NCBI GenBank assembly: GCA_001970855.1
Contig: LSSN01005836.1
Coordinates: 1-24,242, forward strand
DNA length: 24,242 bases
Direction of reading: 5' to 3'
Origin: Smittium culicis
Taxonomy: Eukaryota; Kickxellomycota; Harpellomycetes; Harpellales; Legeriomycetaceae
Shown here: positions 1-10,560 of the stretch, piece after piece
How positions within the stretch are numbered: position 1 is the stretch's first letter
How the letters are laid out: every line of letters begins with the position of its first letter
Notes under the pieces: generated by a model
The model's input: the letters and a program-made list of their open reading frames with translations, nothing else
What the model was told of the DNA's origin: nothing
Databases searched by the model: none
Translations under genes and position numbers: made by a program

Positions 1-61
1 TTTTTATAGTTTTTTTAATTCAATTTATTTTATTGGTCTGTAATTTTAGTTTAGTATTATT

Positions 62-164
62 GAATAAGATGGTAGCACATATATTTATATATTTTTTAGT
101 TAGAACACAACTGCACTCATGACGATGCTTTAGTTGATATTCGCTCTAAAGTGCAGACTAAGTT
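62..164 (+). repeat. Dispersed repeat, copy 1
   Basis: Two blocks are shared with 16695-16775 in the same order and orientation. The first is aataagatggta-G/A-cac at 62-78, matching 16695-16711. The second is a block containing atattcgctcta at 133-164, matching 16744-16775. The spacing between blocks differs, about 71 against 49 bases. The second block is also present inverted at 16311-16345. It is probably a remnant of a transposable-element terminus. Confidence 0.5.
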
Positions 165-233
165 AGTTAGAAATTATCTGTTACTCAAAACAAAACTGAT
201 TGGACAAATGGACTTTGTGACTACCATTTTTTA

Positions 234-279
234 TTGGCAATTTTTTAGCCAATTTTAATCACGATCAGTTTTTGCCAAT
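234..279 (+). promoter_or_regulatory. CCAAT-type motif cluster upstream of RRF1
   Basis: Three GCCAAT cores lie close together: one on the minus strand at 234-239 and two on the plus strand at 248-253 and 274-279. They sit about 255-300 bp before the RRF1 start. The same core recurs upstream of other genes in the window. CCAAT is the known target of the HAP/NF-Y complex; function here is inferred. Confidence 0.4.
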
Positions 280-534
280 GGTAGAATGCGCTGAGTTTAT
301 GAAAACAAATTTAGGAGTAACTTTTTTGAATGATAGAAGACTATTTGCCAACAAGAGCCAAAAATGTAAAGCAAAATCAGTCCATTTTATTTTAACTATA
401 AGTAAACCAGATCTATTTACTAAATACAAAAAAGTGATATTTATCTTAAGACTGATTTATTCTAAATCAATAATCACACTATCTTATTTAAATTTCATAG
501 CAAATTATCTTAACTGCCAAAAAAATAAAGCGAC

Positions 535-1353
535 ATGTCTTCTAATTGCCAAAAAACTATTCTCGCAATAATTAGGGCTACCAAGCCGGTAATTAATTTT
601 CGTGGGGTATCAAATTATTCAACATATAATCTGAAGGCATTTCCTTCAGGAAATCTGAGTTCAAAATATATCTTCAATCGCTTTAATGGTCCTTCGATTT
701 GTCCCACCTCATTCAGATCTTACTCCAAAAAGGTAAAAGAAGCCAAGCAAAAAATCAAAGATCTAAAGAGCGAAATTAAAACAGACAATGAAGGCAATCT
801 GGAGCTTGTTGACCTAGATAAGCTTAGAGAAAAAATGGACAAGGTTATTCATTTCTTAAGCAACGAATTGTTGAGTATAAGATCAGGTAGAGCTAATCCA
901 GGTTTAATATCCTCTTTACCTTTTAAAAGCAAAGCAGAAAAGGCTAAAAGGCTCGATCAAGTTGCCACCATCAGTGCAAAAGATGCACAGACTTTAATAG
1001 TTGTTCCTTTTGAAGAGGACTCTTTATCAAATATCGAAAAAGCAATTAGAAACAGCGGACTTGGACTCAACCCCTTAACTGAAGGCTCGGCAATTAAGGT
1101 GCCCATTCCAAGGCAAACAAATGAAGATCGACAAAAAATAATAAAAGCTTTGAATCAGCTCACAGAATCCACAAAAGTCCAAATACGCAAGCATAGACAA
1201 GATATAAATAAACAGCTAAAATCTAAAGAAAAGGCAGTCTCTAAAGACTACTATAAGCAATGGGAAAAAGACATTGATGAAGTCGCTTCTGAATATATCG
1301 AAAAAATTGATTCATCTATTAAGTTGAAAATAAAAGAAATCGAGAAAAACTAG
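535..1353 (+). CDS. RRF1: Mitochondrial ribosome recycling factor
   Basis: This intronless gene encodes 272 residues. Ribosome recycling factor acts with mitochondrial EF-G2 to split post-termination mitoribosomes. The RRF fold covers roughly residues 95-270. It includes the family signature LLSIRSGRANPGL, equivalent to the bacterial RTGRAxP segment. It also includes the LIVVPFEEDSLSNIEKAIRNS block, the GLGLNPLTEGSAIKVPIP strand pair, and a highly charged C-terminal helix typical of domain I. The first 60 or so residues are basic, Ser- and Asn-rich and poor in acidic residues, and end at a SYSKK-like site. That fits a mitochondrial targeting presequence and explains why the protein is longer than the roughly 185-residue bacterial factor. 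The start is the first ATG of the open frame. CCAAT-type motifs lie about 255-300 bp upstream. Confidence 0.93.
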   Translation: MSSNCQKTILAIIRATKPVINFRGVSNYSTYNLKAFPSGNLSSKYIFNRFNGPSICPTSFRSYSKKVKEAKQKIKDLKSEIKTDNEGNLELVDLDKLREKMDKVIHFLSNELLSIRSGRANPGLISSLPFKSKAEKAKRLDQVATISAKDAQTLIVVPFEEDSLSNIEKAIRNSGLGLNPLTEGSAIKVPIPRQTNEDRQKIIKALNQLTESTKVQIRKHRQDINKQLKSKEKAVSKDYYKQWEKDIDEVASEYIEKIDSSIKLKIKEIEKN

Positions 1354-2869
1354 CACCTCTATGAACATTAGTTTTCTGTTACTTACCTTTTATAATTATA
1401 TAAATATAATTAACACGACAATATGCAAACTCATTCTCCTTGTATAAATATATACATGCTTTTAAATAAATTCAATTCATTGTAATTTTATAACCACCCG
1501 TCAACTTTTATCTGGCTTTAGCTATGGTTTTTATTTGTTTAAATAAGTGCCAATGTTAAAATGTTTATCATGCATATTTTACGTTTTATATCTTCGAGAC
1601 ACTTCACTTTTCTAGAAATTCCTCTTAGTGTTATGACATATATTCGTAACTAAATATTTATTCAAATTCGGGTCACTGATGTTGTATCTGATGTGATATT
1701 TCCTATAGATACGATTGAACTATTTTTATATACTCTTACTTTAGCGATTACTGCTTACTCTTCAATTAAAGTGGTTTATTTGATATATAGTTTCCTAATT
1801 AATTTTTAATATGAAAAAAGATACTTTGATTTTTCTATTTCTTCAGATCCTAAGAGATTGTACTTTGCAAAGGAAATGTTACATTAATATTTTTTCTCTG
1901 ATCAATTCAATACTGTTTTTAAATATTAATATATATTTCAACTATCATTAACCCCTAATTTTTTTTCAAATTCAAGGTGTGTTTCATAATTTCAAACTAA
2001 AGCTTATCATCTACATTATAATATACAGACTTAAATCGAGTCGATACGTCGATTCAAAATATATCAAATATGAGTAAATATATTAAAACTCTAAAAAAAA
2101 ATAATAATAAACTGCAGTATTAATAGATATTTCGACTTTTATTACTTATACATTACTGAGCTTAAATGTAAAATAGAAAAATAGATATTATAAACTTGGA
2201 TAATATTTAAAATACATTTCACAAAAAGAACTTAGAGGCGAATTATGGCCTGAGTTTAAAAATAGATAAATATATCTTACAATCCTAACTTGATTTGAAA
2301 TTAAAGCTGTTTCACTCAAGACCAAGTAAACCTTGTGTTGGTATACTATTAGCACATTTTAATTTTTTTTCTACTAACTTTATTAAATCTTTATCAGTCA
2401 ATGTTTTCTAAAACTCTTTCTGAGTAATATAAAAGCATGAAAACTCTGAGATTAACCTAGCCTTTAGTCAACATTTTTTATATATACAATCATAATTAAT
2501 TTTCTAGACTTAAAAGATAAAAAATAAGCCGCTTTTTTAGTCAAAAGCTGCTAATTTATTCCATCGTATTAAACCATTGGTACGAAATGGCATTTATTGG
2601 GGAGAAACAGTCCAATATATTATCATAAAACCATACGTTTAAAAAGCTACTTACGAATGAGCCTAATGGTTTAACTGTAATAAAATCTGTGAGATATGAC
2701 ACAGGCCTAATATCTCTCTTTTTTTAAACAGCATAAATGTTTTACTTTCTTTAATTGTAAATTTGAACAAATAAATTTTTTCAACTTAATCTTCAGAAAT
2801 ATCAAAAATCTATATCAAATATTAAACACAATCAGCTAATTCTTAAGGTTAAATAAACTAGAATAAAAA
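1354..2869. other. Intergenic AT-rich stretch, nothing recognised
   Basis: About 1.5 kb between RRF1 and the small membrane-protein gene. No open frame with protein character, no RNA gene and no element end was recognised on either strand. The sequence is AT-rich with many stops and homopolymer runs. The first part presumably carries the RRF1 3' UTR. Confidence 0.6.
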
Positions 2870-3404
2870 ATGGATTTCGATAAAATGACTAAAGACAATG
2901 TAATTCACTAAAATTTATATTCGTTTGTATTTCTATCTATCCCATTAATCATACGGGAGGGGGGGGGGTTTGGAAACTTCAAAATTTCCTTAAAACATTC
3001 CCTCTCTCTTCTCAGATACTCAGTTTTATAAGAAAAAGTTTCAATCGCATAGTTTATTTCCTTTTATAGCGAGTAATTAAAAGCGTTTGAATGTATTCAT
3101 TTTTTTTTATGTTTGAAAAATATTTATTATTTCTAACCCTAAATTTCATTAGATCTGGTCCCGCGAAAAGATTCTCAAAGAGGCTACATACACAGGATTT
3201 TTATTTGGTGGAATCGGATTTATTGTAGCAAACTTGTTTGGAAAAAGAGTTCTTGGCCTCACACCTAAAGTAAACCTCGCCAGCTCCGTTGCTACAATGG
3301 TCACTAGTGGGTACATGTACCGTGGAATATACTACAAAGAGCTTATGGCTAAACAGGCCGAACTACAGCTTCTCTCAGCTCAAGAACCCGAAAAAGAGAA
3401 TTAA
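2870..3404 (+). CDS. Small protein with two hydrophobic segments, two exons
   Basis: Exon 2 (3153-3404) is well supported. It follows a clear branch-and-acceptor signal (ttctaac, then attag at 3152) and reads IWSREKILKEATYTGF, FLFGGIGFIVANLF, a KRVLGLTPKVNL loop, a second apolar stretch SSVATMVTSGYMYRGIYY, and a charged tail ending PEKEN. Exon 1 (2870-2899, MDFDKMTKDN) is inferred: it ends at a gtaatt donor, joins in phase 0, and the same donor hexamer is used in the RIX1 gene. The model gives 93 residues with two likely membrane segments, at about residues 23-39 and 51-70. The gene is convergent with RIX1. The Gly-rich helix, basic-loop, helix layout is faintly like OCIA-domain or other small mitochondrial inner-membrane proteins, but I cannot name the family. 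Exon 1 is the weak part of the model. Confidence 0.55.
2955..2968 (+). repeat. G-run inside an intron
   Basis: Three Gs, one A, then ten Gs: a striking homopolymer in otherwise AT-rich sequence, within the inferred intron 2900-3152. Confidence 0.9.
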
Positions 3405-3660
3405 ACTGCTCGCTCATATCTTTTCGTCTTTTAAACATATCAATATATCACTCTTTATTTTATTTACATCGAATTTTTTTATAAAAAAGAATTCGTTATA
3501 CATTTATATATCTTTCGTCACAAAAATGGAGATCGTTGCTCGCCTCCATAATATTTAAGAATTATAAATAAAAAAAATTTATTGGTTCGTATATATATAT
3601 TTCTTATTAAGTAATAACTTATAGTAAGCAAAAATAAAATAAAATAAAATTATCAATCTA

Positions 3661-6600
3661 TTATTCTGAATCAGAATCTGACTCATTTAAATCAATTTCT
3701 GGTATGTATAGCTCATCTTCTAAGTCTTCAAGTTGATTCAAATCTACCTTTATTACTGAATCTTTATCGCCAAGGACTGACTCTGTATTACTGATCTCTA
3801 TTCCATCGGATCCATTTCCATTTGTTTCCTTAGTGCCATGTCCAGTAGATCGCTCTGCTATATTTAATTTTTCGTTGTTAAATTCATTACCTGAAATTTC
3901 TATATTTTGGATAATGTCACTATTGGTTTCCATTTTCTGGTAAAGGTTCTTATTCGAGTTATCGATATCTATATACGCGCCACTATTAACAACATTCGAA
4001 TTTGCCTTCTTTATACTACTACCAGTACTTAAACCTGATCCCACTTTCACGGCGTTTTCAACTCGAGGGTTTGTGTCAATCGCATCTAGAAGCATTTCTG
4101 CATCTTTTAATACGTTTCTGTCCTCTATTTTTTTCTCCAATATAACAGGTTCTGAGCTCATCTCTTTCATTTTTGTCATTTTGGAGCTCTTATCAGTTAA
4201 AGAGTCATAATTGTTTTTAGGAAGCTCATTTAATACCTCAGTAGCAGCTTTTTTAAATACATCGATCTGGCTCTGTTCATTGCTGGAATTACTGAATGCC
4301 ATCTCAATTTTTTTTTCATTGACTACGCTTTCGTTTTCAATATTTTCTTCAGTTAGCGAAAGGTGCGATGATTCATATATATAAGCTGGAAGTTTCGGAT
4401 GTATTATTGTCTCTATCAATGACAACCCTAACTTACATACTCTTAGTACCTCCAAATCACTAGATACTAGTCCCGCTGAAAATACTTGAGAAGCATGCGG
4501 GATTAATGAAGGTTGGTTGATGTCTGGTCTGCTTACTAGCGCAACCAAAACCTCAAGTAGAATCACCTTTCTTTTAATCAATAGATTACTTTCAATACCT
4601 AAATCTGCGCTATCAGTACCTGTGTTTGCTTCAACTAGCAACAAGTATGTTAGAACTACTCTTTCAACTTTCCTTCTACTGCTAGATTCAAAGAATCCAG
4701 GGCTATTAATAATTAACCCTTTTGTAACTAAAAACATAATAATAATACAATAGTATTAGAACATCAAACTAATCTAATCCTTGTTATTGATTTTTTTTAC
4801 GTCTACATTAAAAATATGAATACTGGTTATTAAAAATTTTACCTTTCATCGCTGAGTAGAGAATTTCGTTCCATTCTATTTCTGTTATTTGTGACCCTGA
4901 AGATGCTGAAATTGATTCTGTGCTTGAGATTTTTTGTTTTTTTGATTTCTAATTAAAGTACACATTATTTTTTGAATCTCAGTTTTTCGAAAAAGAAAAA
5001 GAAAAAGAAAACGAATATATTTAACTTAGTAGAATTAATTAATACGATATGGCTATTTTCAATATAAATGCTGTTAAATTAGCCTGATAAAATAAAAGAT
5101 TATCGCCATTGCTCAGCATGATATATAAAAGATGAAAGTATTACCTTGGAAGTTCCCATATTATTGTTTGCAGAGAATTTTAATTTTTTTGAACTTTTAC
5201 CTAGCCCTAAATCTTCCATCAATAGATCATGAAAAGAGCTACCCATATAGTAAGTAGCGCCATATCCATAGCTATCGATTAATAGTGCAAGTACTTCATA
5301 GCCTGAAACTCTCAGATTTCTAAATTTATTAAATATTTAAACGCTTAAAAAAATATCTAAAAGATAGGAATATACATTGAGGAAAAGAAAATACCTTTGA
5401 TTTGATGACTTAAGTAATATTCCAACAGTAGATTGGACTAACAACTTAATATATGGAATCAACTGATTTTGAAAGCTAATGAAAATATTTACAGAATTTA
5501 GTATGCCAAACAAATTAATAGTTATAATTAAAAGTCAAAAATGCGGTTACCAGACAACCAATGTAGCTATAAGTCGAGATGCCAATAAGTGTAACTTTGG
5601 TTGAATTATTTGAAGTAGGTAATATTCTTGGCCATCAGCAAAATTGTTTTTCTATAATAATAATTAAGAATTTTTTTTAAATAAAAGCTACAAATGAATG
5701 AACAATTGTAGTTAAACCCGGTTAAAAAATATTAAAAAGTCACCTTTGTTTTAATTGATACAGATGACAATCTTTTAACAAGAAAAATTAATTCTTCAAT
5801 CGGTATTACTGCAGGTTCATTTAATTCCGAGCTAAATATTGTATTAAGAGAAAGTTATGATGGTAAAGGTTGTTTTACATTCCTAGAGCTGATATTTTAA
5901 TATATTTAAAAATTAGCTTACGTTAATAGCGCTACTACAAGCTCGACTAACGATGCGCATCTGCCAGCTAAAAGCGGAAGAGATACCATAAAGTCATCCG
6001 ATATCTTATCAAATTCATAGTATGGCTCTAGAATGTCCTTTTTTTCTAAAAAAAATATTGGTTATAAATTATGGGCTCACAAATTCCATTCTAGTTTATT
6101 TCTTTTTTATTTGATTAAATTAATAAAAATAAAGATTTTATAACTATTACCATTTTCTACGGAATAGTAAATTCTGCTTAGGGTGTTGTTTATAGCGTTA
6201 ATAGATTTCCTTAGATTTTCCAACCACCTTTCAGAGCTTGATAGTTTCCCGCTAACCGTGCTTAATAAAGATATACACTCTGATGCACTGATTACGAACT
6301 CGGGATGATTGGCGGCATAAGAGCCACTTAAAAAGTTTACGCAAGATCGAATAGTTTTTTCTACTTGCAATCTGATTAGTCCGGGTTGAAGATTTGCGGA
6401 CCAAACTAGCGCTTTAGAGATTGATGGCTAAAATTTTATAGATATTTTTATAAGAAGGTAAAAAAAAAAATGAATAAATAATATCAAAATATAATAAAAA
6501 GGAAAAATTACGAAAAGATTTGGATGCGATTTTAAGAGAAGTAAGAGGGCAACGTTGAATTTTGAGATTGCAGGTATAACAATATCCTTTTCTAGCTCAA

Positions 6601-7180
6601 TATAATTACTTGATATATCTAGCAAAGTTGTCAGTGAGGAAATAGAGGCATCGATTGTTTTTAAGTTTTCGTTTTTCTACGAAAGATAGATTAGTATTAT
6701 TAAAGGCGATTTATTATTTTAAAAATTATTTATTAGACTTACATTTAAAAGGTTTAGAAGATGCAAGATCCATTTCTCTGAATACTGGAGTACGAGTTTT
6801 GGTGATTGTTCACAGCTAAGCCTAATAAGAAAAGTGGAATAATATCTTGAGGTGGGGTTTTTAGAGGTTACAAGAGCTGTGAGCCTAGTGGCCCATTTCA
6901 AAAGAACGTTATTGAAGCTTTTAAAATCCATTTCCTCTAAATATGCGACACTATTGTTGTTCGTGTTATTTAATACTGAGAGATTTTTAAAGCTTTCAAA
7001 ACTATTGATGGATTTTTCATTATTTCGAATTGACGATTCATCAAAAACTGGATTGAGCAAATTTTTTAAAGTTAAAGATTCTTCTATAAAAGAATAAGTG
7101 GACTGTAAAGAATCTTCGTTTGATAAAAAGGTGTTTAGTAAAATTGTAAGCTGTGCTTCAGCTTTTGATACAGATGACAT
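3661..7180 (-). CDS. RIX1: RIX1/PELP1-type pre-60S ribosome biogenesis protein, ten exons
   Basis: RIX1 works with Ipi1 and Ipi3 in the nucleolus and nucleoplasm to recruit the Rea1/Midasin ATPase to pre-60S particles and promote ITS2 processing. Exons by hand, in minus-strand order: 6743-7180, 6512-6676, 6151-6427, 5922-6045, 5744-5831, 5551-5651, 5395-5475, 5145-5319, 4843-4948, 3661-4727. All junctions are GT-AG, all phases agree, and the sum is 873 residues. Exon 1 carries the RIX1 N-terminal pattern (LKWATRLTALVTSKNPTSRY, then SEKWILHLLNLL). Exon 5 has PAVIPIEELIFLVKRLSSVS. Exon 8 has LRVSGYEVLALLIDSYGYGA. These are helical-repeat signatures of the RIX1/PELP1 family. Exon 10 has a long Ser/Asn-rich, probably disordered region and an acidic C-terminus ending ESDSDSE, as in other family members. 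The start ATG at 7180 is the first in frame. Three minus-strand AGCCAAT motifs lie 164-271 bp upstream. Confidence 0.85.
4989..5011. repeat. (GAAAAA)n tract in RIX1 intron 8
   Basis: Nearly four copies of gaaaaa on the plus strand, read as a polypyrimidine CTTTTT repeat in the RIX1 transcript, within the intron 4949-5144 and about 40-60 bases before the acceptor. It may simply be a microsatellite. Confidence 0.8.
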
Positions 7181-7343
7181 TGTAAATACTCTTATTATTT
7201 TATATAGTGTATATATATTGTGTATATAAAATAATATAATTATAGATGATATAGCTAAAGTAGCTTTAAAAGCTTTACTTGAATTTTTGGTTGAAAAAAT
7301 AGTGAAAATTTTTTAGCTATTAAAAATATTTTTATTATTGATT

Positions 7344-7451
7344 ATTGGCTGGAATTTCAAAATATAAAAGTAAATTTTGAAATTATCTTGTGTATTTCCA
7401 TTGGCTAAATATCTCAGCTACTGTGTAATAGCCTTTTTTCAGTAATTGGCT
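7344..7451 (-). promoter_or_regulatory. Three AGCCAAT motifs upstream of RIX1
   Basis: AGCCAAT occurs on the minus strand (ATTGGCT on plus) at 7344-7350, 7400-7406 and 7445-7451, all in the orientation of the RIX1 gene and 164-271 bp ahead of its ATG. This is probably a CCAAT-box promoter cluster. Function is inferred from motif identity and position only. Confidence 0.45.
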
Positions 7452-8025
7452 AATAGCCTACTTACATCAGTCGGTGTAGAGAACACCTCTTGATCAAATT
7501 AGATCTAATTGACGCTGTGAAAAAATATAATATTAGAATGAATAAATTCATTTCCGCGGGAAAAAAAAATAATACATATAATAAAATACTATCGTTTTTG
7601 ACTGAAAGTTAGTATTCAGTGGCGTTGATATCTGTATAGATTTCATTATTAACTTTTATTTTATAGTGATATCACACCAGTAGCCTAAATTACTAGTATT
7701 ATACACCAGGGAATAAGCGTATTAAATGTATCTTTTTTATTGTATACGATAAAACGAAAATTAAAAACCAATAAAAAAAATTTATATATATATATATATT
7801 TAACTGTAAAAGTTCTAATGTATATTATTTTTCTATCATTAACATCTTTTCTTTAACAAAGGTACTATGCCAGCATGAATATTTTAAAAATTAAAAATAA
7901 TATAAGAATATTACTTTAAAAAAAATATTTACCTTATACTAGTAACGAAGAAATAAGAATCTGTGAATATAGTCTTAATGGACCGATATTAGATAAAGCT
8001 TTTGGCCGATATTTTTCACCTGCTA
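7452..8025. other. AT-rich flank between RIX1 promoter and DIRS-like relic
   Basis: No gene seen. A (TA)n run lies near 7784-7799. It may contain the decayed left end of the DIRS-like element, but I could not match it by eye to the sequence after the recombinase (16264-16640). Confidence 0.5.
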
Positions 8026-8800
8026 TTAAGTGAGAAGGAGCGTGAATAATAACCTGAAGACCCATGGGTAACGACAAAAATTCCAATATCCGATCTCTAA
8101 ATTTATCCTGAACCCAAAGAAACGCTACTATCAATCCAAGAAGACTACTAGAGATCTCTGATGTCTAAAAAAGTGCGCAATAATGCTAATCCATTTTGAC
8201 TTAAAAACAGTTCAATGAACTACATTATACCACCATTGATCTATGGATTTTCCAATTTATTAAATAACACTGACTATGCTTTCAGTTGTTTACAGTTGGA
8301 CCTGGAATAAGCAAATATTCTCGCCGACCATTAAACAAATCTCAAAATACAGGAAACCCTCATGGATGGATAAATCAAAGGATCTTGAAGTTTTTTTTGC
8401 CACAGAAAAAAATAGACAGTTTTTGTCTGTAATTACAATCATTTAAACCTAAGAAAGGTTAAATAGCCTTTTCAAATATCTGAATCTTTGTGGTAAATCC
8501 ATTAAACTCTTATAATCCGAAAAAATCGCTTATGGGGCAGATGCACTGTAATTACTCATTTCTAAGGAGCTATCAGGAAAAATTCAGATAATCTGGTTCT
8601 TTGATCAGCTCTAAAAGAGCTCGCTTCAAAATAATTTCAAAATGAGGGGGAAATTACGTTTGAGTACCACTGTTGCAGCCTCCGACGAAGTTACTTCAAG
8701 TCACAGGACCTCCGACCGCCAATAAAATTTTTTCAAAAGAGGCCGAGGCGGCGAAAAGGGACCTCAATAGAGATCCAGAAAGGCAAACAGGTTGAGAGAC
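8026..8800 (+). pseudogene. DIRS-like gag relic
   Basis: The frame starting at 8026 reads LSEKERE, two stops, then PEDPWVTTKIPISDL, a stop, IYPEPKETLLSIQEDY, a stop, and further on SSMNYIIPPLIYG. This is the conserved N-terminal wording of gag-like proteins I recall from DIRS elements of trichomycete fungi, where the start is normally an ATG; here that codon is TTA. Similarity is clear to about 8330 and weak after that, with stops in every frame. It cannot make a functional protein. The opposite strand carries a chance open frame (7934-8134) that is not a gene. Confidence 0.65.
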
Positions 8801-8899
8801 GCTTTTATATGTTCAAATAGAAATTTTTGAAACTGAAGGACAGTCGGTGAGCCCAGAACATAGCGATGAGGGGATTGGGAACCCCCTTCAAGAACCCCC

Positions 8900-10049
8900 C
8901 ACTCTCCCACTCCGGGATCGAAGTCGACCGATACGAAAATTTGGCCAAAGGCCCAATTTTTACCTGATTGATCTAGGATTAGGAACTTCTTTCATTTCAT
9001 CGGGATATATTTGAGCCTAAACATAGCGCAATGAGATAAATAACGACCGCTGTATTCCTATCAGTATAGGTATTAGATGAAGCTGATCCGGGAGACTAGA
9101 AAAGTTCTAAAAAAAGAATCGCTTTCTTGCCATTGAAAAGATTAAGCTTAAGGTTCCAGGATGCTAAAAACTGTTTTTTACCATCCCAAAGAGTACTGAG
9201 GGCCTCAGGCCGGTTTTAGACCTTCACAAGCTCAACCTTCACGTATAAGAGTAGAAATTTAAGATGGAGATCTCAGCATCTTACTGCAGAATGATTTACC
9301 TCAGGTGATATCCCACGCTCTAGACCTTCAGGATACATTCATGGTATACTGGAATACAAGAAGTGTAAAAAGTACCTCTGTTTTTACTCGAACTCTCGTT
9401 TATTCAAGTTCCGGGCACTTTCATTCGAGCTAACACTGAGCCCGTTTTTTATCCCATTAAAATACTCAGAATTAGCTCTTCAATTGGACAGATCTCAAGG
9501 AATAGTGATCTCTGCATATCCTTAAGGTCTTCCGATCATGGCAGAGTCAAAAGATGCGTGTTTAAACATCACACGAAAGGTATATTCCTAGCTCTGGAAG
9601 CTTGAATTCAAGATAATCCACGTGGAATCGTCTACACCCCAATTACAGTCTATCACAAATTTGGTGATGGTTAACAAAACCAGGGAAATTTTGCCCTAGG
9701 TTTCATCTAACAAGATACGTGATCTTCGACGAGAGTCCATAAAACTACTGAACGCTGGCTAGAAGAAATTAGGATGTTTAGAGGGCTTTATTGTGAAATA
9801 CAAGTCGATATCATTTGCTCTAATTACTCGTCTACTGATTCTCTGCAGATTTTTGAACTCAAAAACCGGGCACTTTCGACATTAAAATCATGTGTGTCGA
9901 CTGTGATACTAAAAAAAAAATAAGCATTCCAGAACCTATTGATCTAGAAGAATCAACTGAATTCATAGAAAGGGCTATCATTCTATCCGGAAAATTCGGA
10001 GCTAGAAATCTTTACGGAATCCAGCGACAAGTAGTGGGGGATTGTGGAA
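8900..10049 (+). pseudogene. DIRS-like reverse transcriptase and start of RNase H, relic
   Basis: Ordered RT blocks are visible in shifting frames. EVDRYENLAKGPIF lies near 8920-8961. GLRPVLDLHKLNLHV (9201-9245) is the DIRS RT block, followed by KFKME. RSQGIVISAY (about 9490-9519) precedes the active-site region. KIRDLRRESIKLLNAG (to 9759) is the thumb-side block. The active-site YLDD motif is destroyed: after Tyr the frame reads Pro, stop, Gly. Beyond 9800 the similarity to the RT-RNase H linker is weak and ends at the insertion site. The coding continues at 14555. Confidence 0.75.
10041..10049 (+). repeat. Left target-site duplication of the inserted element
   Basis: attgtggaa, directly abutting the left inverted repeat. 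It matches attgtagaa at 14555-14563 in eight of nine positions. Confidence 0.65.
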
Positions 10050-10204
10050 GGTTAAAATTATTTTAGCAGTCAAATTGTGCAAATAAAATTAAACTGCACC
10101 AAAAGCAGTCCAATTGTTAAAATTTCAGCCTAATTTCTGTTTAATGAATCAAATTTTCAAAAAAAAATCAAATTATTAGTTTATCTAATTAATATCAGTA
10201 AAAT
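10050..10204 (+). repeat. Left terminal inverted repeat
   Basis: Pairs with 14421-14554. Exact inverted matches include 10067-10080 with 14524-14537 and the 21-base block 10101-10121 with 14502-14522, followed by further matching to about 10204. The left copy has roughly 18 extra bases around 10081-10098. Confidence 0.85.
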
Positions 10205-10560
10205 TTTTGTTTTATCATATTATAATCAATCAAGTTTCTACTATAACTAATTAAAATTAGACAAACTCTAAAAAAATTGATAAATCGACAAAAAGTACAA
10301 TATATTTTAATTAATTTTATTTTAAACCAAGATTATTTACATTTTAAATTCTACTTTATCGAAATTAAAAATATTAATAAAAATATAGAAACTTTTATAA
10401 TTTCGAATATGGATCAAACAAAAAATTATCAGGATAAAAACGAAGTTTTTATTACTGACCACTAAGAATATTCAGAATATTTGGATTTTTGGAAAAAAAG
10501 TTGCTCAAAAAAATTACAAGTCAACAGTGAATTATTGTTCAAATATTATAAATTTTATCT

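Larger units (their letters stand above)
1..534. other. Upstream flank of RRF1
   Basis: AT-rich sequence ahead of the RRF1 start codon. It holds one copy of a dispersed repeat (62-164) and a cluster of CCAAT-type motifs (234-279). The 99-codon open frame at 272-571 has no recognisable protein character and overlaps the RRF1 start in another frame, so it is not called a gene. Confidence 0.6.

Noticed and set aside
1354..2869. Possible hidden exons or small RNA genes
   Set aside because: No donor/acceptor pair with a sensible reading frame, and no tRNA A/B box or other RNA signature, could be recognised.
2955..2968. G-quadruplex
   Set aside because: A three-tier quadruplex needs four runs of three Gs with at least one loop base each (15 nt); only 14 nt are present.
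3289..3558. 89-codon plus-strand open frame
   Set aside because: It is a shadow of exon 2 of the small membrane-protein gene (3153-3404), which reads in another frame with far better protein character.
7934..8134. 66-codon minus-strand open frame with protein-like composition
   Set aside because: It lies antisense to the DIRS-like gag relic, whose plus-strand reading (PEDPWVTTKIPIS and following blocks) explains the sequence.
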